Below are positions 43,070-51,946 of a DNA stretch of 64,000 nucleotides, in pieces; position 1 is the stretch's first letter, and each line of letters starts with the position of its first letter. This DNA is from Flavobacterium sp. J49 (GTDB taxonomy: Bacteria > Bacteroidota > Bacteroidia > Flavobacteriales > Flavobacteriaceae), in the NCBI RefSeq assembly GCF_011742145.1, contig NZ_JAAQQU010000098.1, positions 182,919-246,918 of the forward strand, read 5' to 3'. A program made the position numbers and the translations under genes. The notes beneath the pieces were generated by a model. The model did not search any database and was not told the DNA's origin. It saw only the letters and a list, made by a program, of their open reading frames with translations.

Positions 43070-43864
43070 TTAAATGTTGATTTTAACCACATAACCTTCA
43101 AAAGTTCGGACGTTGAAAACAGTTCCGTCTTCAAACATTAAATATTGTCCTTTGATACCGGTTAGTTTTCCAGTGAAATTCGGTGATTTATCCAAGCTCA
43201 AACTAGTTACTTTACTAGGAAACTGCAGTACCGGATAATGCAATTCATATAAATCTTCTTTGTTTGGGTTAAAAAAATCTTGCACTTCGGTTGGAATCAG
43301 ATTTTCGAGTTTTAATCGTTCTGCCATCAAATCAACTTCGGGCACATCGTTCTTGAGCATTTTTTGCCAATTGGTTTTATCGGCATAATGGTTTTTGAGC
43401 GCGACTTCGGTAATTCCGGCCAAATAACGATTTGGCACTTCTACAATCGGAATCGCTTGCACTGCGCCTTGGTCAATCCAACGCGTTGGAACTTGGGTAT
43501 TTCGGGTTACGCCGACTTTCACTTCACTCGACAAGGCCAAATAAACAATATGAGGTTGCAACTGCACTTTCTTTTCATATTCCAAATCGCGGTCTTCAAT
43601 GTCTAGATGAGCCGTGCTCAATTCGGGTTTCATAATCCAATCGCCCGCTGCAGCCGAGCTCATAAAGCAATCATAGCAAAATCCCTGACGGAAAATCTTT
43701 TTCTTTTTACCGCAATTCAAACATTGGTAACCCTGAAAAGAGATTTCCAACGATTTGTCTAACAATTGGTTTAGGCTCAAAAAACTGTTCTCAAACACCA
43801 GATAATACTGAATCGGATTAGAGAACTCGGTTTGCATTTTGGTTAATACACCTTCGTAAGTCAT
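43070..43864 (-). CDS. DUF2797 protein
   Basis: The 264-aa protein carries two CxxC pairs at about 48-70 (CLNC, CYDC) that could form a zinc site, then a GIY-YIG-like region (VYLALSSEVKVGVTRNTQVP followed by RWIDQGA) and a C-terminal beta domain. It matches the DUF2797 family, whose function is unknown, although the GIY-YIG-like part suggests a nuclease-related fold. It is divergent from the GH3 gene; in flavobacteria these two are often neighbours, as I recall. Confidence 0.9.
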   Translation of the reverse strand: MTYEGVLTKMQTEFSNPIQYYLVFENSFLSLNQLLDKSLEISFQGYQCLNCGKKKKIFRQGFCYDCFMSSAAAGDWIMKPELSTAHLDIEDRDLEYEKKVQLQPHIVYLALSSEVKVGVTRNTQVPTRWIDQGAVQAIPIVEVPNRYLAGITEVALKNHYADKTNWQKMLKNDVPEVDLMAERLKLENLIPTEVQDFFNPNKEDLYELHYPVLQFPSKVTSLSLDKSPNFTGKLTGIKGQYLMFEDGTVFNVRTFEGYVVKINI

Positions 43865-43886
43865 GTCTAATTTTAAAATTATTTTC

Positions 43887-43894
43887 TATATTTG
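43887..43894 (+). promoter_or_regulatory. -7 box upstream of the GH3 gene
   Basis: TATATTTG fits TAnnTTTG, 49 bases before the ATG at 43944, and lies left of a short degenerate repeat. Confidence 0.4.
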
Positions 43895-43904
43895 GTAAAG
43901 TTAT

Positions 43905-43940
43905 CATTACTAATTCGTAATTCATAATTCCCAATTCTAA
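43905..43940. repeat. Short degenerate AATTC repeat
   Basis: Units ACTAATTCGT, AATTCATAATTCCCAATTC follow one another between the DUF2797 and GH3 genes. They resemble the AT-rich intergenic repeats seen elsewhere in the window. Confidence 0.4.
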
Positions 43941-43943
43941 AAT

Positions 43944-45476
43944 ATGCCTTTTCCAATTATCAATTCTATCGCCTCCTGGGTTTTGAAACAGCGCATTCAC
44001 CAGATTGAGTTGTTTCTAAAATACCCTCATGAAGTGCAAAATGAGTTGTTGATGAACTTAATTCGGAATTGTGACGAAACGGTTTTAGGCAAAAAATACG
44101 ATTTCGACAGCATTAAATCTTATGAAACCTTTGCCGAGCGAATCCCGGTTTCTTCTTATGAAGATTTGGAACCTTTGATTGAAGAAACCCGGAAAGGTTA
44201 TCAGAATATTTTTTGGAACACACCCATCAAATGGTTCGCCAAATCGAGCGGAACAACTAATGCCAAAAGCAAGTTTATTCCGGTTAGCAACGAAGCCTTA
44301 GAAGACTGTCATTACAAAGCCAGCAAAGATTTGCTTTGTATGTATTTGAATAATAACGAGAATTCCGAAATGTTTTTGGGCAAAAGTTTGCGTCTCGGCG
44401 GCAGTTCTCAAATTTATGAAAACAACAATACTTTTTTTGGTGATTTATCTGCGATTCTGATTGAAAACATGCCGATGTGGGCCGAATTCAGCAGTACGCC
44501 CAGCAACAAGATTTCTTTGATGAGCGAATGGGAAAGCAAACTCACCGCAATTATCAACGAGACCAAGACCGAAAATGTAACCAGTTTTGCCGGTGTGCCT
44601 TCTTGGATGTTGGTGTTGCTAAACCGAATTTTAACCGAATCGGGAAAAGAAAACATGTTTGAGTTGTGGCCGAATTTGGAAGTCTATTTCCACGGCGGCG
44701 TGAGTTTTGAGCCCTACCGCGAACAATACAAAAAGATTTTACCGAAATCAGACTTTAAATACTACGAGATTTACAATGCTTCTGAAGGCTTTTTTGCCAT
44801 TCAGGATTTGAATTATTCGAATGATTTGTTGTTGATGTTGGATTACGGCATTTTCTACGAATTCATTCCGATGGATACTTTTGGCACACCGCATCAAAAA
44901 ATAGTGCGATTGGCCGAGGTGGAATTGTTCAAAAATTATGCTATGGTCATCACGACTAATGCCGGATTGTGGCGATATATGATTGGGGATACGGTTCGCT
45001 TTACTTCCTTAAGTCCGTACAGAATTCGCGTTTCAGGAAGAACAAAACACCATATTAATGTATTTGGCGAAGAGTTGATGGTAGAAAATACCGATACCGC
45101 CATTGCCAAAACTTGTTCGGCTCTAAACTGTGAAGTCATTGATTATACCGTAGCTCCGATTTTTATGGAAGGCAAAGAAAAAGGAGCACACGAGTGGATG
45201 ATTGAGTTCAAAAAACATCCGGAAGACATGATTTTGTTCCAAAAAGTATTGGACGAAAATATTCAATCGGTTAACTCTGATTACGAAGCCAAGCGCTACA
45301 ACAACATGACCTTAAACGAACTCAAAATCAATGTCGCCAGAGAAAATCTGTTCTATGATTGGCTCAAAGAAAACAACAAACTCGGAGGACAGCACAAGAT
45401 TCCGCGGCTTTCGAACCAAAGGGATTATTTGGAACAGTTGAAACAAATGCAGCATGGTGTAAATTCTAAATTGTAA
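43944..45476 (+). CDS. GH3 family acyl-adenylate-forming protein
   Basis: The 510-aa protein belongs to the GH3 branch of the adenylate-forming (ANL) superfamily. The ATP motif is AKSSGTTNAKSKFIP (about 92-106), with VYFHGGVSFEPY, IYNASEGFFAIQD and a C-terminal acyl-binding lid with NVFGEELM. In plants GH3 enzymes conjugate amino acids to auxin and jasmonate; bacterial members are uncharacterised and their acid and amine substrates are unknown. It is followed, 21 bases on, by a small lipoprotein gene. Confidence 0.93.
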   Translation: MPFPIINSIASWVLKQRIHQIELFLKYPHEVQNELLMNLIRNCDETVLGKKYDFDSIKSYETFAERIPVSSYEDLEPLIEETRKGYQNIFWNTPIKWFAKSSGTTNAKSKFIPVSNEALEDCHYKASKDLLCMYLNNNENSEMFLGKSLRLGGSSQIYENNNTFFGDLSAILIENMPMWAEFSSTPSNKISLMSEWESKLTAIINETKTENVTSFAGVPSWMLVLLNRILTESGKENMFELWPNLEVYFHGGVSFEPYREQYKKILPKSDFKYYEIYNASEGFFAIQDLNYSNDLLLMLDYGIFYEFIPMDTFGTPHQKIVRLAEVELFKNYAMVITTNAGLWRYMIGDTVRFTSLSPYRIRVSGRTKHHINVFGEELMVENTDTAIAKTCSALNCEVIDYTVAPIFMEGKEKGAHEWMIEFKKHPEDMILFQKVLDENIQSVNSDYEAKRYNNMTLNELKINVARENLFYDWLKENNKLGGQHKIPRLSNQRDYLEQLKQMQHGVNSKL

Positions 45477-45497
45477 AATTTCAAGCCCAAAATTCTA

Positions 45498-45635
45498 ATG
45501 AAAAAACCTATCATCTTACTCCTTTTTTTATGTTTTCTAACCTCTTGTGGCCCAAGAAGATTGGGCTGTGGTCCAAGTCGATGTGAGGTAGAAATCCCAA
45601 AGCACAAAACGCTTCTTTTAAAAGATATTTGTTAA
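45498..45635 (+). CDS. Short Cys-rich lipoprotein (45 aa)
   Basis: An ATG at 45498 opens a 45-codon frame that starts MKKPIILLLFLCFLTSCGP, a lipoprotein signal with lipobox LTSC. The mature part (about 29 residues) has cysteines in CGPRRLGCGPSRCEVE and a final Cys. It follows the GH3 gene by 21 bases in the same direction. A signal sequence this clear in so short a frame is unlikely by chance. No family is known to me; small GPRR-containing lipoproteins appear in flavobacteria. Confidence 0.65.
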   Translation: MKKPIILLLFLCFLTSCGPRRLGCGPSRCEVEIPKHKTLLLKDIC

Positions 45636-45740
45636 AAAATTTCATTTGGTTTGTAACATTTGATTGGCTTAGAAGTCTTACGAGATAATCATCAATCAAT
45701 CAGGGTGTCTCTTAACCGACATCCATTAAATCAATTACCA

Positions 45741-47936
45741 ATGAAATCACTAAGTATTGCCTTGTGCATGCTTGCGACTGCATTTTCTTTTGCGCAAGAA
45801 GCACCGAAAACAGAAGAGAAAAAAACTTCAGAAAACCCCAACGAATTAAAAGAAATTACTGTTTACGGCAACAAAAAACAGTACCTCAAAGTCGAATCCG
45901 ACAAAACCACTATTAGCGTTCGCGACAATGCCATGTTAAATAGCGGCAGCAGTCTTGAAGCCGTAAAAAAAATTCCCGGTGTCATTACTTCACCAACCGG
46001 AACGATAACATTAAACAGCAAAGGGGTGACCATTTATATCGATGGTGCTCCGAGTTCACTAAGTGGAAATGATTTACAAAATTATTTGTCCACACTTCCG
46101 GCCAACGCTATTGAAAAAGTAGAATTGATTTACAATCCCGGTGCCTCATTTGATGCCGATGCCAGCGGTTCGATTATTAATATTGTTACGAGTACCAAAC
46201 GCAAAAAAGGATTGAATGCCAGTTTTAATATCAATTACAATTTTAACCAATACCAAAAACCAAGTCCGCAAATTTTACTAAACGGAAAAGTAAAAGAATT
46301 GAGTTGGCAAACAATGATTGGTTACAACTATATGGATAGCGAAAGTAAAAACCGAAATGACCAAACCTTCACCTCTTTTTCCCCAAATGAAAGATTATTT
46401 CAAAAGAATTTTGCCCAATTCACCAACCGTAATTTCTATTTCCGAACCGGCACCAATTACAAACTGAACGAAAAGTCGAACTTGTTGTTCAATTACAATT
46501 TGAACTTGGGCAATGACCGTATCACCAATGAATCTAGCACTATTGGAACGGGTATCGACTTTTCAAACAACGGTTTGTCGAAAATGAAAAACAGCGTTAA
46601 CGAGTTGAGTTTGCAATACAAAACCAAATTGGACACTATCGGTAGAACTTTAGATGTCACAGCTTACAGCAACTTTTTCAATCGAAATCCCAATACAACA
46701 TCAAGAGGACAAAACAATGGCGATGCCACTTATTACAATGGAAAAATCGATTTTAGTTTGACCAATTATTACTTGAAATACGACTTTGCTATTCCGTTTA
46801 AAAAATTGGATTTATCTATCAATACCGGAGGAAAATACAATGCCCTAAAAGTGAAAGATAAGGGAATTTACAACCTAAACACGCCAACCAACAGCATTAT
46901 CGATTTTGATTACACTGAAACCAACTTGGCCTTTTATACCGAAGTTCGAAAAAAAATCAAAAAATTAAGCCTAACTGCCGGACTCCGCTTTGAAGATTAC
47001 AAAGTTGACCGTTTGGCCATTCAAGAAGGCAATGAAACGGAAATCAATTTTGAAAACTCAAACTTCTTTCCCAATGCCAGTGCGTTGTATGAGTTTAGTG
47101 ATAACGTAAATTTGGCGGCGTCTTATTCCAAAAAAATCTTCCAAGCGGATTATAATGTATTGGACCCGAATAATTTTGCCAACTTTGACCAATACAATAC
47201 CTCGCAAGGAAATCCGTTTCTAAAGCCCGCCTTTTTTGACAATTTTGAAGTCAAACTTACCGCATTCCAGTTTGTGAGTTTGGGCGGAAATTACACCATT
47301 GCCCGCGACCGAAACAGTTTTATTTTTACCGCCGAACCCGGAGAATTGGTAAGCAACCAAACCTTCCAGCAATTTGACAAAGTAAAAACAATGAGTTTGT
47401 TTGCCTCATTCCCTATTCCTTTGGATTATTTCTTTAAAGGAAAAGCAGAATTTGACAAGCGCATGAACAATATGGACAAGATGAATTACATTTTCTTAAA
47501 TATCAATTACATCAAAACCACTACAGAAGGCTATACTTTTTCTTTTGAAAACAAACCCATCATGAACTATTCGGCACAAGCACAATTTATTTTGCCTTGG
47601 GAAATTAAGAACACCATGTCTTATTTTATTTTGCCAAAAGGAACTTGGGAAATCTATCAGATTGAAAAACCGATTCAACAATTTGACATATCCTTCAACA
47701 GGGATTTCTTAAACAAAAACCTGAAAATTGGTTTGCATTGTTTTGATGTTTTCAATGCCAATGAAGTGAATGCATTGGTTTCTTCAACCAATTTACAAAC
47801 CAAATTCTATCAAAAACAAGACAGCAGAACGTTTAGAATATCCTTGACTTATAACTTCGGGAATTTGAATTTGAAGAAAGACAATACAGAGATAAATACC
47901 GAGAAAACCAACTCGGGAGGAGGATTCCTAAAATAA
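45741..47936 (+). CDS. Outer-membrane beta-barrel receptor (TonB-dependent type)
   Basis: Start at ATG 45741 gives 731 aa with a signal peptide ending FSFAQ. A plug domain (about 35-145) has NELKEITVYGNKKQ, LEAVKKIPGV and GSIINIVTST, followed by a large beta-barrel with an outer-membrane-protein-like C-terminus; a mature barrel strand pattern runs to RTFRISLTYNFG near the end. This matches the OMP_b-brl_3 subgroup common in Bacteroidota, without the usual N-terminal carboxypeptidase-like domain. Ligand unknown. Bidirectional terminator follows. Confidence 0.92.
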   Translation: MKSLSIALCMLATAFSFAQEAPKTEEKKTSENPNELKEITVYGNKKQYLKVESDKTTISVRDNAMLNSGSSLEAVKKIPGVITSPTGTITLNSKGVTIYIDGAPSSLSGNDLQNYLSTLPANAIEKVELIYNPGASFDADASGSIINIVTSTKRKKGLNASFNINYNFNQYQKPSPQILLNGKVKELSWQTMIGYNYMDSESKNRNDQTFTSFSPNERLFQKNFAQFTNRNFYFRTGTNYKLNEKSNLLFNYNLNLGNDRITNESSTIGTGIDFSNNGLSKMKNSVNELSLQYKTKLDTIGRTLDVTAYSNFFNRNPNTTSRGQNNGDATYYNGKIDFSLTNYYLKYDFAIPFKKLDLSINTGGKYNALKVKDKGIYNLNTPTNSIIDFDYTETNLAFYTEVRKKIKKLSLTAGLRFEDYKVDRLAIQEGNETEINFENSNFFPNASALYEFSDNVNLAASYSKKIFQADYNVLDPNNFANFDQYNTSQGNPFLKPAFFDNFEVKLTAFQFVSLGGNYTIARDRNSFIFTAEPGELVSNQTFQQFDKVKTMSLFASFPIPLDYFFKGKAEFDKRMNNMDKMNYIFLNINYIKTTTEGYTFSFENKPIMNYSAQAQFILPWEIKNTMSYFILPKGTWEIYQIEKPIQQFDISFNRDFLNKNLKIGLHCFDVFNANEVNALVSSTNLQTKFYQKQDSRTFRISLTYNFGNLNLKKDNTEINTEKTNSGGGFLK

Positions 47937-47956
47937 ATGGTTATAATTAGTAAACT

Positions 47957-47986
47957 AAAAATCCCTCAATTGAGGGATTTTTTTTA
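47957..47986. terminator. Bidirectional terminator between the receptor and clpX
   Basis: AAATCCCTCAA and TTGAGGGATTT form a perfect inverted repeat with A and T tracts outside, between two convergent genes. Confidence 0.85.
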
Positions 47987-49216
47987 GGACGCTATTTCTA
48001 AACGTTTCAATAAGTTTTTGGTCAATGCATCGTGAGTGTAATCTAAGTCGATGTGAAGTTCTTTTTCGTCTGAACTTGGTAAATCATACATCGCATCGGT
48101 TAGTATCGCTTCGCAAAGGGAACGCAATCCACGAGCACCGAGTTTGTATTCCAAAGCTTTCTCAACAATATAATCTAAAGCTTCATTAGTGATGGTAAAT
48201 TTCACATCATCCATCGCGAATAGCTTCTCGTATTGTTTGATCAAGGCGTTTTTGGGCTCGGTTAAAATCGCTCTCAAAGTCGCTTTGTCTAATGGATCCA
48301 TGTGTGTTAACACCGGCAAACGACCAATGATTTCCGGAATTAAACCAAAATCTTTGATGTCTTTCGGAATGATATATTGCAACAAATTGTCTTTGTCGAT
48401 TCCATCCGCATTTTTTGAGGTGCTATAACCTACCGCTTGACGGTTTAATCGCTTAGATATAATTCTTTCGATACCATCAAATGCACCGCCGGCGATGAAC
48501 AATATGTCTTTGGTATTGACTTCTACGAATTTTTGATCGGGATGTTTTCTACCTCCTTTTGGCGGTACATTTACCATGGTTCCTTCCAATAATTTCAGTA
48601 AAGCTTGTTGCACACCTTCACCGGAAACATCACGAGTTATCGACGGATTGTCGCTTTTGCGGGCAATTTTATCAATTTCGTCAATAAAAACGATTCCTCT
48701 TTCGGCTTTCGGCACGTCGTAATCAGCAGCTTGCAACAGACGGGTTAAAATACTTTCCACATCTTCTCCCACATAACCGGCTTCGGTTAAAACTGTTGCA
48801 TCGACTATGGCTAAAGGAACATCTAACATTCTTGCGATGGTTTTCGCCACCAATGTTTTTCCGGTTCCGGTTTGGCCGACCATAATGATGTTCGATTTTT
48901 CAATCTCAACGTCTTCTTCGTGTTGGAGTTGCATCAATCTTTTGTAGTGATTGTATACGGCTACCGACATTACTTTTTTGGTTTGGTCTTGTCCGATTAC
49001 GTATTGGTCAAGGAAAGCACGAATTTCTTTTGGCTTTTTTAATACCAAATCGGCTGATGGTTTTAAACCGCCCGAGCCTTTTAATTCCTCTAAAACTATC
49101 CCGTGTGCCTGCTCAATACATCGATCACAAACATGCGCATTTATTCCGGCTATCAATAAATTGGTTTCCGGTTTTTTTCGTCCACAAAAGGAACATTCTA
49201 AAACTTGTTTTGCCAT
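47984..49216 (-). CDS. clpX: ATP-dependent Clp protease ATP-binding subunit
   Basis: The start is set at [15 protein letters not shown] (49216), giving 410 aa; the longer frame to 49255 would include repeat sequence. The zinc-binding domain uses CSFC and CDRC (about 8-33). The AAA+ domain has Walker A GQTGTGKT, Walker [13 protein letters not shown] and the pore loop after GYVGEDVES. It unfolds substrates and feeds them to ClpP. It follows clpP on the same strand; between them is a repeat array. Confidence 0.97.
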   Translation of the reverse strand: MAKQVLECSFCGRKKPETNLLIAGINAHVCDRCIEQAHGIVLEELKGSGGLKPSADLVLKKPKEIRAFLDQYVIGQDQTKKVMSVAVYNHYKRLMQLQHEEDVEIEKSNIIMVGQTGTGKTLVAKTIARMLDVPLAIVDATVLTEAGYVGEDVESILTRLLQAADYDVPKAERGIVFIDEIDKIARKSDNPSITRDVSGEGVQQALLKLLEGTMVNVPPKGGRKHPDQKFVEVNTKDILFIAGGAFDGIERIISKRLNRQAVGYSTSKNADGIDKDNLLQYIIPKDIKDFGLIPEIIGRLPVLTHMDPLDKATLRAILTEPKNALIKQYEKLFAMDDVKFTITNEALDYIVEKALEYKLGARGLRSLCEAILTDAMYDLPSSDEKELHIDLDYTHDALTKNLLKRLEIAS

Positions 49217-49223
49217 TTTTTTT

Positions 49224-49255
49224 AGTTGCAAAGTAGCAAAGTGGCAAAGTGGCAA
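49224..49255. repeat. Four tandem 8-bp units (AGTGGCAA type)
   Basis: Units AGTTGCAA, AGTAGCAA, AGTGGCAA and AGTGGCAA run head to tail in the clpP-clpX gap. The following 40 bases contain inverse-oriented ACTTTG segments, so the gap could fold into an imperfect hairpin. The copy number may vary between strains. Confidence 0.75.
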
Positions 49256-49301
49256 AGTCCTTTCTTTAGAACTTTGAAACTCTGCGACTTTGGAACTTTA
49301 A

Positions 49302-49958
49302 TTATCTTCTTAACACTTCATCAATCATTCCGTACTCCTTAGCTTCATCTGCAATCATCCAGTAATCGCGTTCGGAGTCTTTGTGCACTTTATCGAAAGT
49401 TTGCCCTGAATGTTGTGAAATGATTTGGTACAATTCGTCTTTCAGTTTCAACATTTCTTTTAAGTTGATTTCCATATCGGTCGCAACACCTTGCGCGCCA
49501 CCTGATGGTTGGTGAATCATGACTCTTGAATGTGGCAAGGCCGAACGTTTTCCTGCAGCACCGGCGCACAATAAAACGGCACCCATTGACGCAGCCATTC
49601 CGGTACAAATCGTAGCTACATCTGGTCGGATGTATTGCATCGTATCGTAAATCCCTAAACCGGCATAAACGCTTCCGCCTGGTGAGTTGATGTAGATTTG
49701 AATATCTTTTGAAGCATCAACACTTTCCAAAAACAGTAATTGTGCTTGGATGATGTTGGCCATATAATCGTCGACTCCGGTGCCCATGAAGATGATTCTG
49801 TCCATCATCAAACGCGAGAACACGTCGAGTTGCGAAATATTTAATTGGCGTTCTTCAATAATATAAGGTGTCATGCTACCCACGATTTTATCGTAATACA
49901 TACTGTTTACGCCGTGTTTTTTGGTAGCAAATTTTTTGAATTCCTTTCCGTAGTCCAT
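49302..49958 (-). CDS. clpP: ATP-dependent Clp protease proteolytic subunit
   Basis: The 218-aa protein carries the Ser-His-Asp triad: S124 in GMAASMGAVLL, H149 in VMIHQP, and the Asp in the ERDYWM region (about 198). The length of about 218 with a long N-terminal extension of some 20 residues fits flavobacterial ClpP. It forms the tetradecameric chamber fed by ClpX. Order tig-clpP-clpX on one strand is the conserved bacterial arrangement. Confidence 0.98.
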   Translation of the reverse strand: MDYGKEFKKFATKKHGVNSMYYDKIVGSMTPYIIEERQLNISQLDVFSRLMMDRIIFMGTGVDDYMANIIQAQLLFLESVDASKDIQIYINSPGGSVYAGLGIYDTMQYIRPDVATICTGMAASMGAVLLCAGAAGKRSALPHSRVMIHQPSGGAQGVATDMEINLKEMLKLKDELYQIISQHSGQTFDKVHKDSERDYWMIADEAKEYGMIDEVLRR

Positions 49959-49965
49959 ATTAAAT

Positions 49966-50000
49966 GAAATTATAAATTTTAAATTATGAATTATAAATTA
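49966..50000. repeat. AT-rich inverted array upstream of clpP
   Basis: AATTATAAATTTTAAATTATGAATTATAAATT-like units, partly inverse to each other, lie just upstream of the clpP ATG. No -7 box is visible in them. Confidence 0.4.
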
Positions 50001-50066
50001 CTCTTAAACTTAGTCAAAGTTCGTGCCTTGTTTTTAAGGTGACAATGTGTCGCTAAATCAGAATCC

Positions 50067-50116
50067 TAGCCCCGATTGCAGCAAGCTACCATGTAGCGCG
50101 GAAAGCGGGAAAAAGC
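50067..50116 (+). repeat. REP-like hairpin element, copy B (TAGCCCCGAT...AGCGGGAAAA)
   Basis: The element begins TAGCCCCGATTGC (50067) and ends AGCGGGAAAAAGC. Its centre contains the small hairpin GCTAC-CAT-GTAGC. It has the same ends as 23073-23130 and the inverse of 61908-61978 but a different middle. It lies between tig and clpP. Confidence 0.75.
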
Positions 50117-50121
50117 TTCAA

Positions 50122-50150
50122 ATAAAAAAGCGCCAAATTACTTTGACGCT
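50122..50150 (-). terminator. Terminator downstream of tig
   Basis: On the minus strand AGCGTCAAA and TTTGGCGCT pair (one G-T) around a four-base loop and are followed by a T tract. Confidence 0.75.
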
Positions 50151-50171
50151 CAAATATAGTAAAATATCTTA

Positions 50172-51506
50172 TTAGTGTTTTAATTCACCATACATTGCTT
50201 TGATGAACTCGTCGTAGCTTACTTCTTTTGACTTGGCTTTTACTTTGTCTTTGAATAAGTTCAACATTTTTTCGTTCATTACCTGCTCAGACAAACGACG
50301 AACTTCGTCTTGGTTTGACATAACGCGGGCTACAATGCCTTGAACATCTTCATCAGACGGATCCATTTGACCGAATTGCGCCATTTGTTTTTTGATGATT
50401 TCGGTGGTGTACGATTTTAAGTCTTCGAAGGTGATTTGCAAACCGTTTTCGTTGATGATTTTGCCTTCGATTAATTGGTAGCGCAAACCATTTTCAGATT
50501 TCGCGTATTCTGCTTCAGCTTCTTCAGCGCTTAGTGGGTTTTCGCCTGCTGACTGGATCCATTTTTTAAGGAATTCCGCCGGTAAATCAAATTTCGTATT
50601 GGCGATTAATGACTCGGTCACATCGTTTAAGAATTTTTGATCGGCTTGCTGGGCGAATTGCTTTTCGGCGTCTTCTTTTATTTTGGCTTTTAACTCATCT
50701 ACTGATGTTACTACTTTTGGTCCGAATAATTTATCGAATAATTCTTGGTCTAAAACAGCCGGCTCGTGAGTCGTTACTTCGTCAATAGTGAAAGTCACTT
50801 CGATATCTAAACCGTGAACGTCATCGTGTCCAACCGCTAAATAATCCATTAATTTGTGATCGTCATCAAATAAACCTTTGGTTTTTAACGTCACTACATC
50901 TCCTACTTTTTTACCGATGAACGCTTTTGCGGTTTTCTTATCAGCAAAAACGTCTAAGGATAAAGTCGTTCTGTTGTTGATGCCTTTCTCTTCATTGGCA
51001 AAAACACCCGACACGTCGTTTCCTTCTTCAACGGTATCTTTGGCGATTAGTTTTCCGTATTGTTTTTGGATGCGGGCTACTTGGTCGTTTAGCATTTTGT
51101 CATCGGCAACGATTTTGTATTGCACTACGTTGTTTTTCGCCGTTAAATCCACTGTGAATTCAGGAGCTAAGCCTAATTCGAATTCAAATTTATAATCTTC
51201 CACATCCCAGTTGAAATCTTCGGTTACTTTAGGTAACGGATTGCCTAGGATATCTAATTTTTCTTCTACTAAATAATTGTTCAGATTGTCTTGCAACAAT
51301 TTGTTTACTTCATCCAATAAAACGGCTTTTCCGTATTGTTTTTGGATTAAACTCATCGGCACTGCTCCTTTTCTGAATCCCGGAATAGCAGCATTTTTTC
51401 TGTAATCTGCTAAAACTTTTTCTACTTTTTCTGCGTAATCCGATTTAGATACTTCAACAGTAACTACAGCATTTAATGCGTCTACATTATTTCTTGTGAT
51501 GTTCAT
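50172..51506 (-). CDS. tig: Trigger factor
   Basis: The 444-aa protein has the N-terminal ribosome-binding domain with the signature IPGFRKGAVP (near residue 43), a central domain corresponding to the FKBP-like PPIase position (about 150-240) and the helical C-terminal arms. Trigger factor binds at the ribosome exit and shields nascent chains. The central domain is divergent, as is usual in Bacteroidota. It heads the tig-clpP-clpX series; a perfect palindrome overlies its promoter. Confidence 0.95.
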   Translation of the reverse strand: MNITRNNVDALNAVVTVEVSKSDYAEKVEKVLADYRKNAAIPGFRKGAVPMSLIQKQYGKAVLLDEVNKLLQDNLNNYLVEEKLDILGNPLPKVTEDFNWDVEDYKFEFELGLAPEFTVDLTAKNNVVQYKIVADDKMLNDQVARIQKQYGKLIAKDTVEEGNDVSGVFANEEKGINNRTTLSLDVFADKKTAKAFIGKKVGDVVTLKTKGLFDDDHKLMDYLAVGHDDVHGLDIEVTFTIDEVTTHEPAVLDQELFDKLFGPKVVTSVDELKAKIKEDAEKQFAQQADQKFLNDVTESLIANTKFDLPAEFLKKWIQSAGENPLSAEEAEAEYAKSENGLRYQLIEGKIINENGLQITFEDLKSYTTEIIKKQMAQFGQMDPSDEDVQGIVARVMSNQDEVRRLSEQVMNEKMLNLFKDKVKAKSKEVSYDEFIKAMYGELKH

Positions 51507-51531
51507 TTCTTGTGTTTTTTACATACTAAAA

Positions 51532-51570
51532 TTGGGTTGCAAAATTAAAACATTTCTGCAACCCAACCAA
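51532..51570 (-). promoter_or_regulatory. tig promoter embedded in a 10-bp palindrome
   Basis: TTGGGTTGCA (51532-51541) and TGCAACCCAA (51557-51566) are a perfect inverted repeat with a 15-base spacer. The minus-strand -7 box (plus strand CAAAATTA, 51540-51547, read as TAATTTTG) lies inside it, with a -33-like CAA at 51568-51570 in 20-base spacing. It could be an operator for tig, or the weak terminator of the holin-like gene upstream. Confidence 0.5.
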
Positions 51571-51597
51571 GTTTTTATTTTATTGATTTTTAGCTAT

Positions 51598-51942
51598 TTA
51601 TTTTGTGTCGCCTGTGATTTGGTAAACCAATGATTGCGAAAGCGATAAGATGATGCTGAAGAGCATGGCGGTCCAGAACGAACTGACATCAAATCCGTCA
51701 ACAAACTCATCACAAAGCAAGATGATAATGGCGTTAATGACCAGCAAAAATAAACCGAGCGTAAAGAAGGTAATCGGCAAAGTAAACAGCACCAATATGG
51801 GTTTGACAAAAAAGTTAAGTAATCCGAGAACGATGGCTACCGTTAAAGCTGTGGTGAATTCATCAATCACTACGCCTTTCATTAGTTTTGATATTACTAA
51901 AGCTAAAATGGCAGTGATCAGTATTCTGAAAAGTAGTTTCAT
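51598..51942 (-). CDS. Phage holin family 4 (YvlD-like) membrane protein
   Basis: The 114-aa protein has four hydrophobic segments (about 5-22, 30-46, 55-76 and 92-108). Patches GLLNFFVKPILVLFTLPIT and GLFLLVINAIIILL match the Phage_holin_4_2/YvlD family. Despite the name, these are chromosomal membrane proteins with no known lysis role, and no phage genes lie nearby. It follows the hydrolase gene by four bases on the same strand. Confidence 0.9.
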   Translation of the reverse strand: MKLLFRILITAILALVISKLMKGVVIDEFTTALTVAIVLGLLNFFVKPILVLFTLPITFFTLGLFLLVINAIIILLCDEFVDGFDVSSFWTAMLFSIILSLSQSLVYQITGDTK

Positions 51943-51946
51943 AGTT

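Noticed and set aside
49224..49255. CRISPR-like short repeats
   Set aside because: Eight-base units are directly contiguous with no spacers, so this is a tandem microsatellite-like array and not a CRISPR.
51598..51942. Prophage indicated by a holin-like gene
   Set aside because: YvlD-type holin family 4 proteins are chromosomal, and no phage structural or lysis genes are near.
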